A program made the translations under genes and the position numbers. Of a stretch of 64,000 nt of DNA, positions 35,032 through 47,528 are shown in pieces. The stretch is from Syncephalis plumigaleata (taxonomy: Eukaryota > Zoopagomycota > Zoopagomycetes > Zoopagales > Piptocephalidaceae), in NCBI GenBank assembly GCA_025201365.1, contig JAIXMF010000003.1, positions 1,240,001-1,304,000 on the forward strand, in the 5' to 3' direction. Numbering within the stretch: the first letter of the stretch is position 1; every line of letters begins with the position of its first letter. The notes under the pieces are model-generated. The model was not told the DNA's origin. It saw only the letters and a list, made by a program, of their open reading frames with translations, and ran no database searches.

Positions 35032-35671
35032 ATGACGCAATTTAACTGGGTTCCTTGCGAGAACGGCGCCATTCCCCACCAGGCCGTTCAAGGTGGAATG
35101 GAGGCCGACGGCTCTCCACTCTACATTGGTCGCGGCGAATATAAAGGTAGCACGCAGGTCGGCAAGGTGTCGCCCAACTTTGGCGGTCTTCTCATCGGCT
35201 ATGGAAGTAAGTGTCATTGCCTGTGGAGAGCAATAGCGGCAAATACTAACATATACAAATGCATATTGATATGTGTATATACGTTGTATAATACAATTAG
35301 GCAAAGAAATAAAGCTCAAGCAATACGAAGTACTTACCGGTGATGCTGCTCATTTCCGTTGGGTGGCCTGCAGTGGTCCGGCATTGCCTGAAGACTGGAT
35401 TCCCGTAGAGGGAGGCTGGGAAGCCGATGGCAAGAAGGTGAGTGGCAACGACGACAGCAATTGTATGAGGTGTCGCACCTTATTATTATCGTTATTATTA
35501 ACTCGAATATCATCGTTCATTTAGTTGTTCATTGCAAAGGCCAAGCATGTAGGCGGATTGCAGGTTGGAAAGGCTGGTAGCCACTTGGACGGCATGACCT
35601 TCAGCTATGGTTCTAAAGAACTGGCCGCCAAAGAGTATTGGGTACTTGTCCACTTTGGCAATGCGGCTTAG
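35032..35671 (+). CDS. DM9/DUF3421 repeat protein
   Basis: Three exons fit exactly: 35032-35206, 35301-35437 and 35525-35671, giving about 152 aa. Two DM9 repeats are visible. The first has FNWVPCENGAIPHQAVQGG and LYIGRGEYKGSTQVGKV. The second has FRWVACSGPALPEDWIPVEG, then LFIAKAKHVGGLQVGKAG. There is no signal peptide. DM9 domains in animals bind carbohydrates and act in uptake and immunity; fungal members are uncharacterised. The pair with 32455-33310 suggests local duplication followed by divergence. A C-rich leader with TATA-like TCTTATAAAC lies just upstream of the ATG. Confidence 0.88.
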
Positions 35672-36124
35672 ACGATTGTTTTACAATGATACAACGTTAT
35701 TTGATCTACCATATCCCATGGATGATGTCATTACAATCGTCATTCTATCAGTATCGTTACTACATAGGCAGATCGTATATTCAGTTACAATAAATTCTTC
35801 GTATTACAAGTAACGATGTTATCATGATTATTGAAACGAGTACAATTGTATAGGAGAACAGTGGTGGCTTAATAGGATTATTTATTAAATTACACTGTAA
35901 TGTTAAAGCGCAGTGTAATAGATCAATATTAGTAGATGTAGGGTAGTAGTAAAATAGGACAATAGGATGATAGCATGGTATGCAAGGCTATAATCATTCA
36001 TCCAGCAACAGCGATATAGGACAGCATTGTCTGGCTAATAAACAAGTAGATATGTAACGTGCTGATATGCATTCATTACACTATTACAACCAACCGATAT
36101 TATACTCGTATGATTTGTCGCTCA

Positions 36125-37014
36125 TTAGTGAATGGCCGTTGTCAACACGAGACCTACTAGGGCGGATCCTAGCATCGCCATTGTTATCGTACTCAATGGA
36201 GATTGTAGGGTGACGCTTGAACCTGAGATATCGCTTGGGATTTGAGTTGACGAGTTAGATGCAACGATAACACCGCAAGCAATACGCTTGTCACCTTCGT
36301 AGAGCATAAGCATACGATTAACAATGCCGTGGTCCTTTCCATTATCGAATGGCAAGTACTCGACACTTTTGTTGCCACTAATACTTCCATTTACAGCACC
36401 ACTAAAACCACCAATTTGACCTAGTAGTAATCGTTCAGAGATAGAGAGATATATTATTAGCAATTGATTCATATTTATAATATTTATGCATTCTATACTT
36501 GTCAATGGTTATCTCGCTAGAGTTACTTACCGTATAGATCACCAATGGCACATTCGGCTGCGGCATTAGCATTACCCCTACACGTATTTTTGCCAAATCG
36601 TTGATCAGGATCCAATACCGCACCAATACTCGTGTTGTTACAATCTCCACTATTAGCACGTCCACTATGGACAGCAAGTCGATAGGCATCCATCGTTGTG
36701 TTGGTGAAACCACCATTGCCAACAAGGATTAGTTGCTTTACATCCGAGTGAGGCGATAGTTGCTGTAGCTTTGTAGTAATGGTGACAGTGGCTTTAAGGT
36801 TGTTGCCAGTCAAGTTAGCGGATACCGAATTAATCGACAGTTTATTCTGATTAGCAGGCACCGGAATAGGTGTACCAGGTGCAGGTCCAGCAGGTGCAGC
36901 GGGTCCATCGGGTCCAGGTCCAGCAGGGTTTTCCTCTGGTCCTTGTTGCTGCGATTGAGCATAAGCAACAGCACCGAAGCAGATGGTAGCAATGAGTGCT
37001 CGTTTGATAAACAT
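36125..37014 (-). CDS. Secreted GPI-type Cu/Zn-SOD-like protein
   Basis: Two exons, 36531-37014 and 36125-36420, give about 260 aa. Residues 1-19 are a signal peptide (MFIKRALIATICFGAVAYA), followed by a Pro/Gly/Ala linker. The SOD-like fold is suggested by ECAIGDLYG, KDHGIVNRMLMLYEGDKR and IACGVIV, which match the end of Cu/Zn superoxide dismutases. The expected metal-binding histidines are poorly conserved. The region AYRLAVHSGRANSGDC has no HxH, and GAVLDPD has Val where GAHxNP-type His would be. A hydrophobic C-terminus (LGSALVGLVLTTAIH) preceded by Ser residues is consistent with a GPI signal. It may therefore be a non-catalytic member of the fungal surface SOD-like family. Confidence 0.75.
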
Positions 37015-37216
37015 ATTGTTATTATAGAAAGGAAGACGCGGGACTATATGTATCTCTACGGAGTAACAACCAAAATACTATTGTCCAATTGACTGCTAAT
37101 ATAAATGTAGTTTCAATAAACAGATGATGCTCACGAATGGCGCACTTGTAGACAAGGTGTCACCTCGTTATGGCGAATGAATAAAGATTGAGTAAAACGA
37201 CACGATACAACTATAC

Positions 37217-37256
<40 letters not shown>

Positions 37257-38235
37257 CTGACAATGTAGAGAGATAGATAGAGAGATAGAGAGATAGAGAC
37301 AAGCGCAATATAATTAGTGTGTAAAATTACCAGCACACGGTACAAGTTGCAGTAGAGTGTAAGAAAGAAAGAAAGAAAGTAATATTAGTATTATAGAGTG
37401 TGTAAATGTGACAAGATACGCATGTACGCACGAAATGCGACGATATAATAAGATTAATAGTAGTGGTAGTATTGGTAGTAGCAGCAGCAGTAGTGGTCAA
37501 CTAGAAGCAAAGTGTGTACAACAGGGAAATGGCATTTAAACTGGCTTTTCTTTATTTGAAACACGCGGACAAGTAAAAACAACGACAAAGACAACGACAT
37601 TGATGACTTTTCTTTCTCGCCTGAACACAGAATTACAAGTCAATACTCCGACTTTAGATTACTATTTACAGTAGTTTCAGAAATGATGAGCCTGTCAATG
37701 TCTACGTTGCCACTTCATTGGTATGCGGTATTCTAAAGCAGTATCAAGATGGAAATACAACGTAAATGTCGGCTGATATTCTGCATTGATGTATTCACAC
37801 AAGTACACATAATGTATGCATGTATTTGGAGTGTATCTTTGTTCCTGTATGTACGAGAAGAGGACGGAGTATGGATCATGATGGGATAAATTATATGCGT
37901 GTACATTTACGTATTGATTAGTTATCGGTAATAGGGAGTGAACGATGTCTATATGTGGTGACTCTTGTTCTAGAATAATTGGTAGAAGCTATTTGGGTAA
38001 ATGTGTAGATGATGCTATAAAACTGTCGATTTTCTCATGCTGGTCAATGAAAAAAAATAACAAAATTTTACGTTCTATAGGTGAACATTGTGTATAGCAT
38101 CGTAAAGCATTATTGTTTTCATGAATATACATACATATATATGTTGCTCTTCATAGCAGTAAACCAATATTGATTTGATCCTTAGAAATAGCAAGAAACT
38201 AAAGTGACTACATATATTCGACTCTAGTTAATAGT
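37015..38235. other. Intergenic region with microsatellites
   Basis: About 1.2 kb with a long AT run at 37220-37255, a GATAGA tract next to it, an AAGA run near 37365-37378 and TAGTAG triplets near 37455-37495. No gene was recognised. Confidence 0.6.
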
Positions 38236-39526
38236 ATGAGTGATAATCAATCATTGCTGGATTCAATACAAACAACACTGGATGATCTAGTAGTTACAGG
38301 TCAAGGTAATCAAATAGATCAGTATTTGTAGTAGCAATGTAGGTTAATCCACTCTTTACACTAGAATTAGCAGGTGTTGATGCCATCCAAGTACTTGATC
38401 ATCCACCTACTCCGCTTGAATTCTATCGATATGTCGCAGCAAATCGACCAGTTCTCATTCGAAGTAATTTTAGAAATGCTTATTTAGGCGATATATACAT
38501 GTACATACATGTACAACTAATCACACTATACACTGCTTATTGTCATTGGTATAATCTAGATGTTATGCGTGACTGGCCTGCATTAGATTGTTGGCAAAGT
38601 GACAAGTATATCGCGGCAACACTTGGTGAATCGACGCAAATAACCGTGGCAGCCACACCTAATGGTTATGCTGATGCCGTCGTTGATGATCGATGGTTTG
38701 CCGAACCTGCCGAACGTCAAATGTCCGTTACCGATTTCATTAGAGTCATGCGAGCAGAACTAGCCGGTCAAGATCTAGTGGATGCGCCGGATCTACAACG
38801 GGATCATTTGGGCGGCGACAACGAGACTGAATGGAGTGAAATACGTCAAAAGTATCCCGGTATCCATTATGTACAGTCGCAGAATGGTAATCTAGCGGAT
38901 GAATTTGCACCGCTAGCCAGGGATGTTCCTACAGACATTGAATTTGCTACTACGGCATTAGGTAAACGAGCATGACCATGGATAAGAATGACTGATATCG
39001 TTGTCTAATATTCTATATTATTATAGGTCGACAGCCTGATGCGGTTAACTTTTGGATGGGTACCGGTAGATCGGTGACATCTCTCCACAAGGATCCCTAC
39101 GAGAATCTATACGCGGTCGTATCGGGAGCCAAACATTTCACGCTATTTCCGCCAACATCGCAGCCATGCCTTTATGAGAAGTTGTACGAGCGTGCCCATT
39201 ATGATGCTGACAATTTGGAGCTTGTGCCGGTGGTGCCTCGTAAGCAAGTACCATGGATTCCCATCGATCCTTGTAAAGCTGACAGGAATGGCGAGCGTAT
39301 TTACGAGCAGTATCCACGCTATCGATTGGCACAAGCACTACGTGTAACGGTGCATCCGGGTGAGGTACTATATCTACCATCCATGTGGTATCATCACGTA
39401 CGCCAACAGGGAAGGACGGTGGCCGTTAACTGGTGGTATGATATGGATTATGGAGCCAACTATGCGTATTTAATGCTAGTACGCGGTGTTAACATGGCAG
39501 TTCGTCGAGCTATGGATGATACATGA
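38236..39526 (+). CDS. JMJD7: JmjC-domain protein JMJD7 (lysyl hydroxylase family)
   Basis: Four exons encode about 350 aa. An N-terminal helix MSDNQSLLDSIQTTL is followed by HPPTPLEFYRYVAANRPVLI, a typical JMJD7 opening. The JmjC core has the iron ligands HKD in SVTSLHKDPYENLYAVVSGA and the distal His in YLPSMWYHHVRQQGRTVAVN. KHFTLFPPT supplies the usual 2-oxoglutarate region. JMJD7 in animals is a 2-oxoglutarate oxygenase that hydroxylates a lysine of the DRG GTPases; peptidase activity has also been claimed. The order and spacing of motifs fit the family well. The splice between LIRS and DVMRDWPAL was inferred from frame. Confidence 0.9.
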
Positions 39527-40087
39527 AATATCAGTAAAAATGATAGCAACCAAAATGCTTGTATTCATTATGAATAAATATCCCCTATAACAATGATCAT
39601 CTAATGTTTATTACTGGCTTAATTAGGAGAGATGAAAGAATATGAATGTTATTAATTCATTTTCAATTTATTTGCTGAAAACGACAAACTAAATGCCAGC
39701 CTCGTCTGGATTTGCCTTATATACAACAGCAATAGTAATAGGGAAACATTAGCGGATTTTGTTTAAAGGCAAATGTAACAGATGGAAGAGACGACATTCA
39801 CATCAATATTACTAGGGAAAGAACGCAGAATAATAAGTGATGATGAATGATAGATAAGAAGAGTGAAGGAGAAGACGATAGTGATGATGATGATGATGAT
39901 GACGGTGTTGCTGCATGTGAAGAAATGAACGAGCAAGCTTTGATGTGATGACTACTAACAACGTGTGGTACCAAATTATATAAATGTATTCTTAATCATT
40001 GTGGTTGTGGTTGTTGTTGTTGTTGTACTTAATACTATAAAATAGATATGAATACGTCATGCTGAGGAGATCAACACCGCATCAGTC
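39527..40087. other. Convergent intergenic region
   Basis: About 560 bp between JMJD7 and the coiled-coil gene, with a (GAT)n tract at 39875-39903 and a GTTGTT tract near 40008-40026. Probably 3' UTRs. Confidence 0.6.
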
Positions 40088-43000
40088 TTACAGAACCATA
40101 TTCTGATGAAGTTGAGCCTGTAGCTGATGAATCAACTTGAGCATCTGCTCATTCTCTGCACGCAATGCTGATGCCTCATCGGATAGACTGACGATTTGCT
40201 CTTTTTGCACAGCAATCTGCATGTCTTTAGCCTCCAACTCTTCGCGTAGTGGACCATAGTCCTCGCGTGCCGTGTTAACGTGGTCTTGCACCAACTTCTG
40301 CTGTTCGGCCTCCAACTCGGCAATTAGACGACGATGACGTTCCTGCGTGTTGGTCAACTCCTCCTCGTGCTGATGCGCCATCTTCTCGAGTTGACTCTGG
40401 GCCGCTTCAATGTCGCGTTCGCGTTCCTCGAGTTGTTTCGCGTGCTCGTTCTGTAGCTGCTGAATGTTGGTCTTGTGCAGCTCTTCCTGATGAGCAAGCA
40501 TAGCATCAGCGTCCACTTGGTCGACATTACGAACGGCAGCATTGGCAATCTTCTCTGCTTCCTCGAGGGCGGCATCTAGAGCAGCGCGCGTTTGACTGAG
40601 TTCGGCCGAGTGTGCCGCGTTAATCTCGTTCAGCTCGGCTTCGTGTTGCTGACGTAGATACTCCAATTCGGCGTGGAACTTGTCAACATCCGCCTTAGCA
40701 TTATCGGATTCAGCAACCTTGCTGCGTAGCTGGTCCAATTCATTTGCCTGTTGCAAAAGCTTCTCCTCAAGTTCAGCAGTAATCTGGGCCAACTTGGATT
40801 CGGCCGCGGATTGCGCTTGTTTGGCCGATTCAACCTCAACGTAAAGCTCAGCCGTGTCCGACACATGGGTCGACTTGATAGTCTCAATGGCCTGATCGTG
40901 GCTAGCCTTGAGCTCCTCGAGTTGAGCGGAATGCGTCTCGTGTAGTGTTACCAGTTCCGCTTGTAGTGCGGCAATACCGTCGTTGTTATCGCCGCTGGAC
41001 CGAGCAGCCTCGATTGCTTCTACGTGTGCTTGCTCGAGTGCAGCTATTGCCGTTGCATGTTCAGCGCGTAGTTGATCCAACACTGCTTCGTGTTCAGCCT
41101 GGAGAGCAGCCTTTTGCTCCTCATAGTTGCCAGTGGCAGCGGCAGACTGGGCTTCAGCGACAACAGTAGCAATATTCTCCTGCGCTTGTTCTATTTCAGT
41201 TTGCAGCTGGGCAATCTTGGCGTTTAGCTGCTCGCGTTCAGCATCGGCCGTTTGTTGAACTGCTTCCAGAGCAGCCAAATGCGCGGCCTGTACTTCTTCT
41301 AGATTCGCCTGATTGTTCGCCTCGATCTCGGCTAGCTTCGTGGCGTGTTCGTTGTGTAGTTGTTCCAACTGCTCTTGAAGTGCCAACAATTGCTCGGCCG
41401 CCTCCGATGTTGCGGACGATCCCTTGCTGATTTCGGCTGCTTCACTGCGAACCGACTCGAGTTCCTCGGCATGCATGCGTGACAATTGCTCCAAAGCCTG
41501 AGCGTGCGATGCGGTAAGTGAAGCCAATTCCTCGGCATGATGCGCCTTTGTCGACTCTAATTGTTCGCGTAGCTCGTTTAGCGCTTCATCGCCATCGTGT
41601 TGGACGATAGCCACCGCGGCAGCAGCATTGACCTCGGCTAACTCTGCTTGATGGGCTGCTTGTAGCTCGGCGATCTGCTGACTATGTGCTTCCGCCAATT
41701 GACGTAAAGCATCTTCACGTTCATTACGAGCAGTCTAAAATGTATAATAAAATAGCAATTGATTAATATGATGACATAATATTTCGTATACGCTATTTCT
41801 TTATACCTACCTCTAATTGTGCTCGTGTATCCTTGGCTTCAGCGGCAACTCGATCGATTTCCGATTGGTTGACGCCAATACGTTCGCGTAATTCCTGCTC
41901 CACTTGCGCAATCTTCTCCGCGTAGTGTTGTTCAACTGATTGGATTTCCTCTGTACGCGCTTGCTCAAGCTCCTCGAGCACACGAGTGTGTTGCGCTTCA
42001 ATTGCTGCAATGGCATCGGCTACTGTGCCTTCTTGAGCGGCACGCAATTCATTAGCATGTCGTTCGTTAAGCTGAGCAAGTTCGGCGACATGTGCTTCGG
42101 TGGCATTGGCTATGGCGGCAGCAACTGCAGCAGCGATGGCTTCTTCGCTGGCACCACTAGCATTTGCCTCGGCAGCATTGCGAACACTCTCCAATTCGGC
42201 CTGGTGCGAACGTTTTAGTTCGGCAATTTCCTCGAAATGTTCGGCTGCCAATCGTTCGGATTCGTCGGATTGTGCACGTTCAGACGAGGCCAACACTTGC
42301 ATATGAGCGGTCTCAAGTGCCTGTGTACGCTCCTCCAATTCGCGCTTGGCCAAATTCAACTGCTCGGTGAGCATATTTATTTGTTCCTGTAGAGAGGCCA
42401 TCTCCTCCTCCTTTTCAACTAGTTGAGAGCGTAATGCTTCGGCGTCGATTGATATCTCACGAGCAATTGCATCGGATGCTTCACGCTGAACAGTATTAGT
42501 TGCTTCAGCAGTTTCGGCAGCGGTAGCAGCAGCGGCCAATGCCGTGGCCAGTTGACCCTTCAATTCGGCTACTTCACGTTCACGTTCGCCCAGTTCAGCA
42601 ACCTTCTCCTCAAGCGCCTTTTCATGCTCGGAATCGCGTGTCTTGAGCAAGGCAAGTTCCTCGCGTAGTTCAAGGATGACAGTCTTGGATGAGCTGCCGC
42701 CAGCCGATCCAGCCGAGGTATTCGATGCCATGGAGGCGGCCGATGGTGCTCGACGTGTCGATGCTGTCGTGCTGTTGGATGCTACCGCGGTACGCGTGCG
42801 AGTAGTGGCCGTTGAAGATGCGGCACCAGTACGAGTTGCGCTAGTGGCCGATGTGGTACGGCGGACGGCGGTTGCTGATGAGCCAGCGCTTGAGGTAGCG
42901 CTGCTGGTACGTTTAGCGGTAACCGGTGTTCTTCCAGTACTACTGGCAGCCGAGGCAGTTCGTGACATGGCGGCCGAAGAAGTCGTGCGACCAGTAGTAG

Positions 43001-43706
43001 TAGTAGTTGACGTGCCAGTCCTTCGTGCGGTGGTAGAGGTTGCTGTCGCGGTACTAGTACGCTTAGCAGCAGCAGCCGTAGTACTGGTGGCACGAGAGGA
43101 TGCAGTGGTGGTTGAAGTACGCTTGGCTGCGGTAGAAGTCGTGCTAGTACTGGTAGTGCTAGTACGTTTGGCGGCAGCAGATGTAGTGGTGGTGGTCTTG
43201 CGAGCCGCAGCAGTAGTCGTGGCCGTCTTTGTTGCAGCCGACTTGGTGGCGACAGTTCTGGTTCCCGCAGTCTTGCTGGCAGTAGTGGTGGCCGATTTGG
43301 TACCTGGCGCCACCTTCTTCTTTACTGCAGTAGTTGACTTGGCATCAGTAGCTTTCTTCTCCACTGGTGCTTCTACTGGTGCCTCTGCAGGTGTTTCTAC
43401 TGGCGTCTCTACCGGTGCTTCTACCGGTGTCTCTGCAACCTCTTCCGCTGGAGCTACATTCTCGCTAGTCTCAATGGTCTCCTCTACAGTCGCCTCGATG
43501 GTTTCTTCCAATTCCTCAGTTACAGTGGCCATGGCATGATCAACCTCCTCGGGTGTATCGGCCGTCTCGGATGAATTAGGCTCGATATTGGGCGTGTCGG
43601 CCATATCTTCAAGCATCTCCAAAGCGGAGGGGGACTTTTCGTTTTCGGGCGAGCGAGGTGGAGAAAGCATGGACAAAGCATTGGCTGGAATATCGGCCGA
43701 CGACAT
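40088..43706 (-). CDS. Large coiled-coil protein with Ala/Thr/Ser-Arg-rich N-terminal region
   Basis: Two exons, 41811-43706 and 40088-41734, join in phase 0 to give 1,180 aa. I chose MSSADIPANALSMLSPP at 43706 rather than the ATG six codons upstream, because of the surrounding context. Residues about 1-110 are acidic, with VEAPVETPVETPAEAP repeats. Residues about 120-340 are a long basic, Ser/Thr/Ala-rich block (AKRTSTTSTSTT-type units). The rest is nearly continuous coiled coil rich in Ala/Glu/Gln (EELASLTASHAQALEQL) with repeated HAxEL/xxH units. The basic low-complexity block plus long rod resembles microtubule- or nucleoid-associated architectures, but I recognise no family. Open frames on the opposite strand are shadows. 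Confidence 0.75.
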
Positions 43707-44969
43707 CGTGGTAATGATAAGCAATCAAACAAAAATCACTATCGAACAAATCACATTAATAATGGTTAGTATATGCTATGCTTTTTGTATACGTATGAAA
43801 TTAGTATCCCAACATTTCCATGTCATTAGTATGCACTATCAATATTGTTTGTTGTACAATACAACCATGCCAGTAATGATGTTATGCATACACAGTACAA
43901 CCATAACAATAAAAATATTACTGCATGCATGATTTCATGCACCAATATTCGGCATATTTTTTTCTATACATTCTTGCTACTTGTCTCTACCACCACAACC
44001 CCACATACATATACATAGACACATACGCCGTGCACAGCATGTCTATATAAAGAAAGTAATGGTAGCAACAGCAGCAACAGCAACAGCAGCAGCAATAGAA
44101 AAGTAGTGGCATTGTCAGCATAATAGTATGCTATCAACTTTTGTCTACCACTAGAATAGCATCATACTATTCTAGTAATTGAATAGTTTTTATCTTTATT
44201 GTAGCTATATCGTTTATATTCCATATAGTTCACCGCATTATAGTTGTGTATTTCCTTATCCAAATAAACAAGTACTTACCAAATGAACGACAAACGTTGT
44301 TATCACTAAAATAAAACAAAAGATGGACAAAAGATCAGATCTAGATACGCCCACTCTTACTCAATATAACCCGCATACAATGCGCCCTCTTATAGTGTGA
44401 GCGTGGTACGGACGCAGAGATGGCACCAACAAAAATAGCAATAGAAATGTAGATGTGTAAGTGATATAGTAGGGATAGGTAGTAATAGTAGTAGTAGGTG
44501 GAATTGAATAAGATCAGGCCCACAGTGTCAATACACACAAATAGAAGGAACGAATAAAGAAAGGAATATACTAAGCGTCAGTTGGTTGACACAGAGATAA
44601 AAGGATAAGCAATAGAACGATAGTTAGATAGATAGAAATAAGACGAAGAAGAAGAGAAGGAGAAAATAACAGAAGGCCCGTCGTTTGTTGCCAATAATAA
44701 ATTGTGGATCTGAGTGGAAAAAAGGGGCGGAGAAAGAGCGAGAGGGTATCGTTTTCTTTTCGTAGAGTGAACCCCAATTTATTTTGGAATAAACACACAC
44801 ACACACACATCCACATCACATAACTAGTATACGTGTGTGCGTGTCTATGTCTATGTCAGGAGGAAAAGGAGACTATTTGATTGGCGAAAACCGGACAATC
44901 CAATGTTGAATGTCTACGGTGATGAAAGAGCTAGCCGCAAAGTGCCAATATAATTCGTTTTCATGTTTA
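43707..44969. other. Intergenic region with simple repeats
   Basis: About 1.26 kb with CAGCAACAGCAACAGCAGCAG at about 44067-44092, TAG repeats near 44483-44500 and a CA run at 44791-44808. No gene was recognised. Confidence 0.6.
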
Positions 44970-46458
44970 TTATGGCTTTCTACATGACGTAGAGCGTAGA
45001 TAAACAGTTGTACCGTTATCATTGAGTGCAATGGCTTGTGTACGAATAAAATCATCTAGGGTTGAGGCATCCAAGTCAAAACCAAGCCATTGCTTGAATT
45101 GTTCAATAGGCAATTGTAAGAAACTAGCACGTAACACTTGCATCACTTGATGTCGCCAGGATGGTTTAATCAACTAACAGGAGTCATTTGTATTAGTATG
45201 TGATGCATAATGATATCTCTAAAAACGAGCACTACCACTCACCTCCCATAGATAATCGATAAGAATGGTGTCACCGGCTAGACTGGGCAATGTACTATCA
45301 TACGTGGCAAGTGTAGCGAGTATGTTTTGTTTTTCACGATTCAACATCGACCAGTCAGTTTGTCGATAGGCTTGACTAATACGTGCGGCAAACCCATACC
45401 ACAATCGATCAATCGTGTCGGTTAACGAAGAAGAAGAAGAAGAAGACGTGGATGAACATGTTCGCATGTAGGTCGTGCTACATCGAGTGTATAACTGCAT
45501 CCAATGTGATGTATCTGAAATGGGTCCACCTATCAACAAGATAAGCCGTAATGCTATAAACAATGAACGACGTGGTGTATCCCCCTATACAGTAAGGGTT
45601 ACCGCGTTATTATTATTGTTATTATCATTGTTATTGTTAGTGTCATTCTCAGTAAAGTGACAAGATTAGATAGTGTACTCACGTGAGCAACAATCGGATA
45701 AAGCTCGTCGATAAGACGACCCAGTGCCACCATTAATTCGGAAGTGTCTCGAGCCAGCAGGGCTATCTCCACTGAACGCTCATACACTACCCAGGGTTAA
45801 TGATGAAGCAATAAGCCTAATAAGAAGGGGCTAGTCGTGTACTTACCTGCACAGCGAATGTATCAATACGCCTCGTTGCTGTAATGGTCTCTCGAAGTTG
45901 TCCTACGCATCATACTTGAATTCTCTTTGCTATTAGGGTTGTAACCAGTGGTGAACTTACGGAATGTCATTAGCATCCGACTAGCTTGTACACGTAGTAA
46001 ATCGGGTTCAGCTGCTCGATTGATATAGTAAGCAGGTAAGGATACATCGCTTATACGATGACTAGTATTGCTATCAACTAGATAAATCCCGTTCTCTACA
46101 AGCTAATTGTTTACCATATTAATAGGATGACACCATGATTGTTCATTCATTATTGGTCTAGTTAACCTACTTTATCCATCGTATTACAAAATACTTTCTT
46201 CTGTTCCTCTATCGACAATAACCTATATATACATACATTTATGTTCTACGTTTATTACTACTGATGAGGTCAAGACACGACAGTTACTTGCTTGTTCTTC
46301 TGGTCATTGTGAGCCATACGACTGGGTAATGGAACATAGCCGTCGTTTATTTCCTTAGATGCACCGGTCGCCTCTTTGTCATTGCGCCTTGTAGTCCGAG
46401 TAGACCAATTCTGTCGTTGTTTACCACGACCACGACGTGGTTGAGAGAATGCGCTCAT
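44970..46458 (-). CDS. PCI-domain protein of the SAC3/GANP-LENG8-like type (tentative)
   Basis: About seven exons start at the ATG complementary to 46456-46458 (MSAFSQPRRGRGKQRQNWST, a basic RG-rich N-terminus). Later exons read EPDLLRVQASRMLMTF, QLRETITATRRID, then VYERSVEIALLARDTSELMV and DTPRRSLFIALRLILLIGG. The last exon reads QVMQVLRASFLQLPIEQF and LGFDLDASTLDDFI. A VYE-ALE-like helix followed by a winged-helix-like LGFD end is typical of SAC3/GANP, LENG8 and THP3 PCI proteins, which link transcription, splicing and mRNA export. COP9/Rpn12-type PCI proteins are the alternative. An Asp/Ser/Ser repeat lies inside one exon. Similarity is weak, so the family call is low confidence while the gene structure is better supported. 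Confidence 0.5.
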
Positions 46459-46915
46459 ACTAGTAAGTAATGTTTAGATTAGTATGTAACAAAGTGTAAA
46501 TGATAGTGCCTATTTATTATTACGAAAGGTTGTTCTCCTAAATGGCGACCAATGTCAATGTGGTAAATAAAACAATATCATCGCGATTTCTTACACAGTT
46601 GATAATTTATATAGATATGTACTCGAATACACAAGTAATGGCATAACTGTTATGCTTAATCGACATTCTTATTACTGATATAGCCTAGTAGATATCTAGA
46701 TATCTATATAATGAACTGTTGTACGCTTAATAGAAAATGCTACGATGATTGAGTCATTATGTGCCAGCTATACACGACATGCAAATGGAACGCGATTTTT
46801 AACCGTGTATTTGTCATTGCCATCTTTCTTCACTTTTCCTTTTACTTGTCTTTCCTCCTAGTGTACACTTTTTTCTTTACGATACTTTTGCGTATTCCCT
46901 TCTTCTCTAGTCACT

Positions 46916-47318
46916 ATGGATAAGCCTACACCTCGTGTTGATTCCTCAATGTTACGCGATCATACGAATGAGACCGTACGACTAGTAGGAAAAGTACTTC
47001 AGGTAAGTTGCGCATCGCTATTATCAGTAGTACTGGTTCACGTTAACATGAGATAACGGCTATCTGACCTTACGCTTCCTTCACTAGTTGCAACCACCCA
47101 ATCGTGCCTTGATAGAAGCGGCTGATCGTGGTCAGGTCACGGTGCAACTGACGAATGACAGCACTATTGGCACACGATTTGTCGAAGTGATTGGACGCGT
47201 GCAACCCGATGGCACGGTTCAAGAGTTTATCACCATCGATCTAGGGGAAGATTTCGACATGTCACTCTATGAGCAAGCATTGTCGGTGGCAAAGCAGTAT
47301 CCACAAATATTTGGTTAA
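46916..47318 (+). CDS. RPA3: Replication protein A 14-kDa subunit (RPA3)
   Basis: Two exons, 46916-47002 and 47088-47318, give 105 aa. The single OB-fold begins TPRVDSSMLRDHTNETVRLV and continues GKVLQLQPPNRALIEAADRG, FVEVIGRVQPDGTV, then FDMSLYEQALSVAKQYPQIF. This follows the family pattern of INAGML, VGRL, EVVGRV and the final helix DxxLYNEAVKI. RPA3 is the smallest subunit of the single-stranded-DNA-binding RPA heterotrimer in replication and repair. Length is usual for the family. Confidence 0.9.
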
Positions 47319-47528
47319 TAATCTGATATTGACTATTGTTGTTCTATGTTAGCTATACAACTACTTGATAATAAATAAGTAATCATCGACGAAATGATAG
47401 CATAAGTGAATAGATAAAGCATTCATTATTTTATTAATTATGCGTGATATTTGCTCAAATGAAGGAGAAGATCATATACGGCAGATAAGCTAACCGCGAT
47501 CATTCATTCATTCAAACGAGATACTAGA

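Noticed and set aside
42643-43539. 298-aa plus-strand frame opposite the coiled-coil gene
   Set aside because: Val/Ala-rich mirror of the Ala/Thr/Ser-rich minus-strand coding sequence; no independent support.
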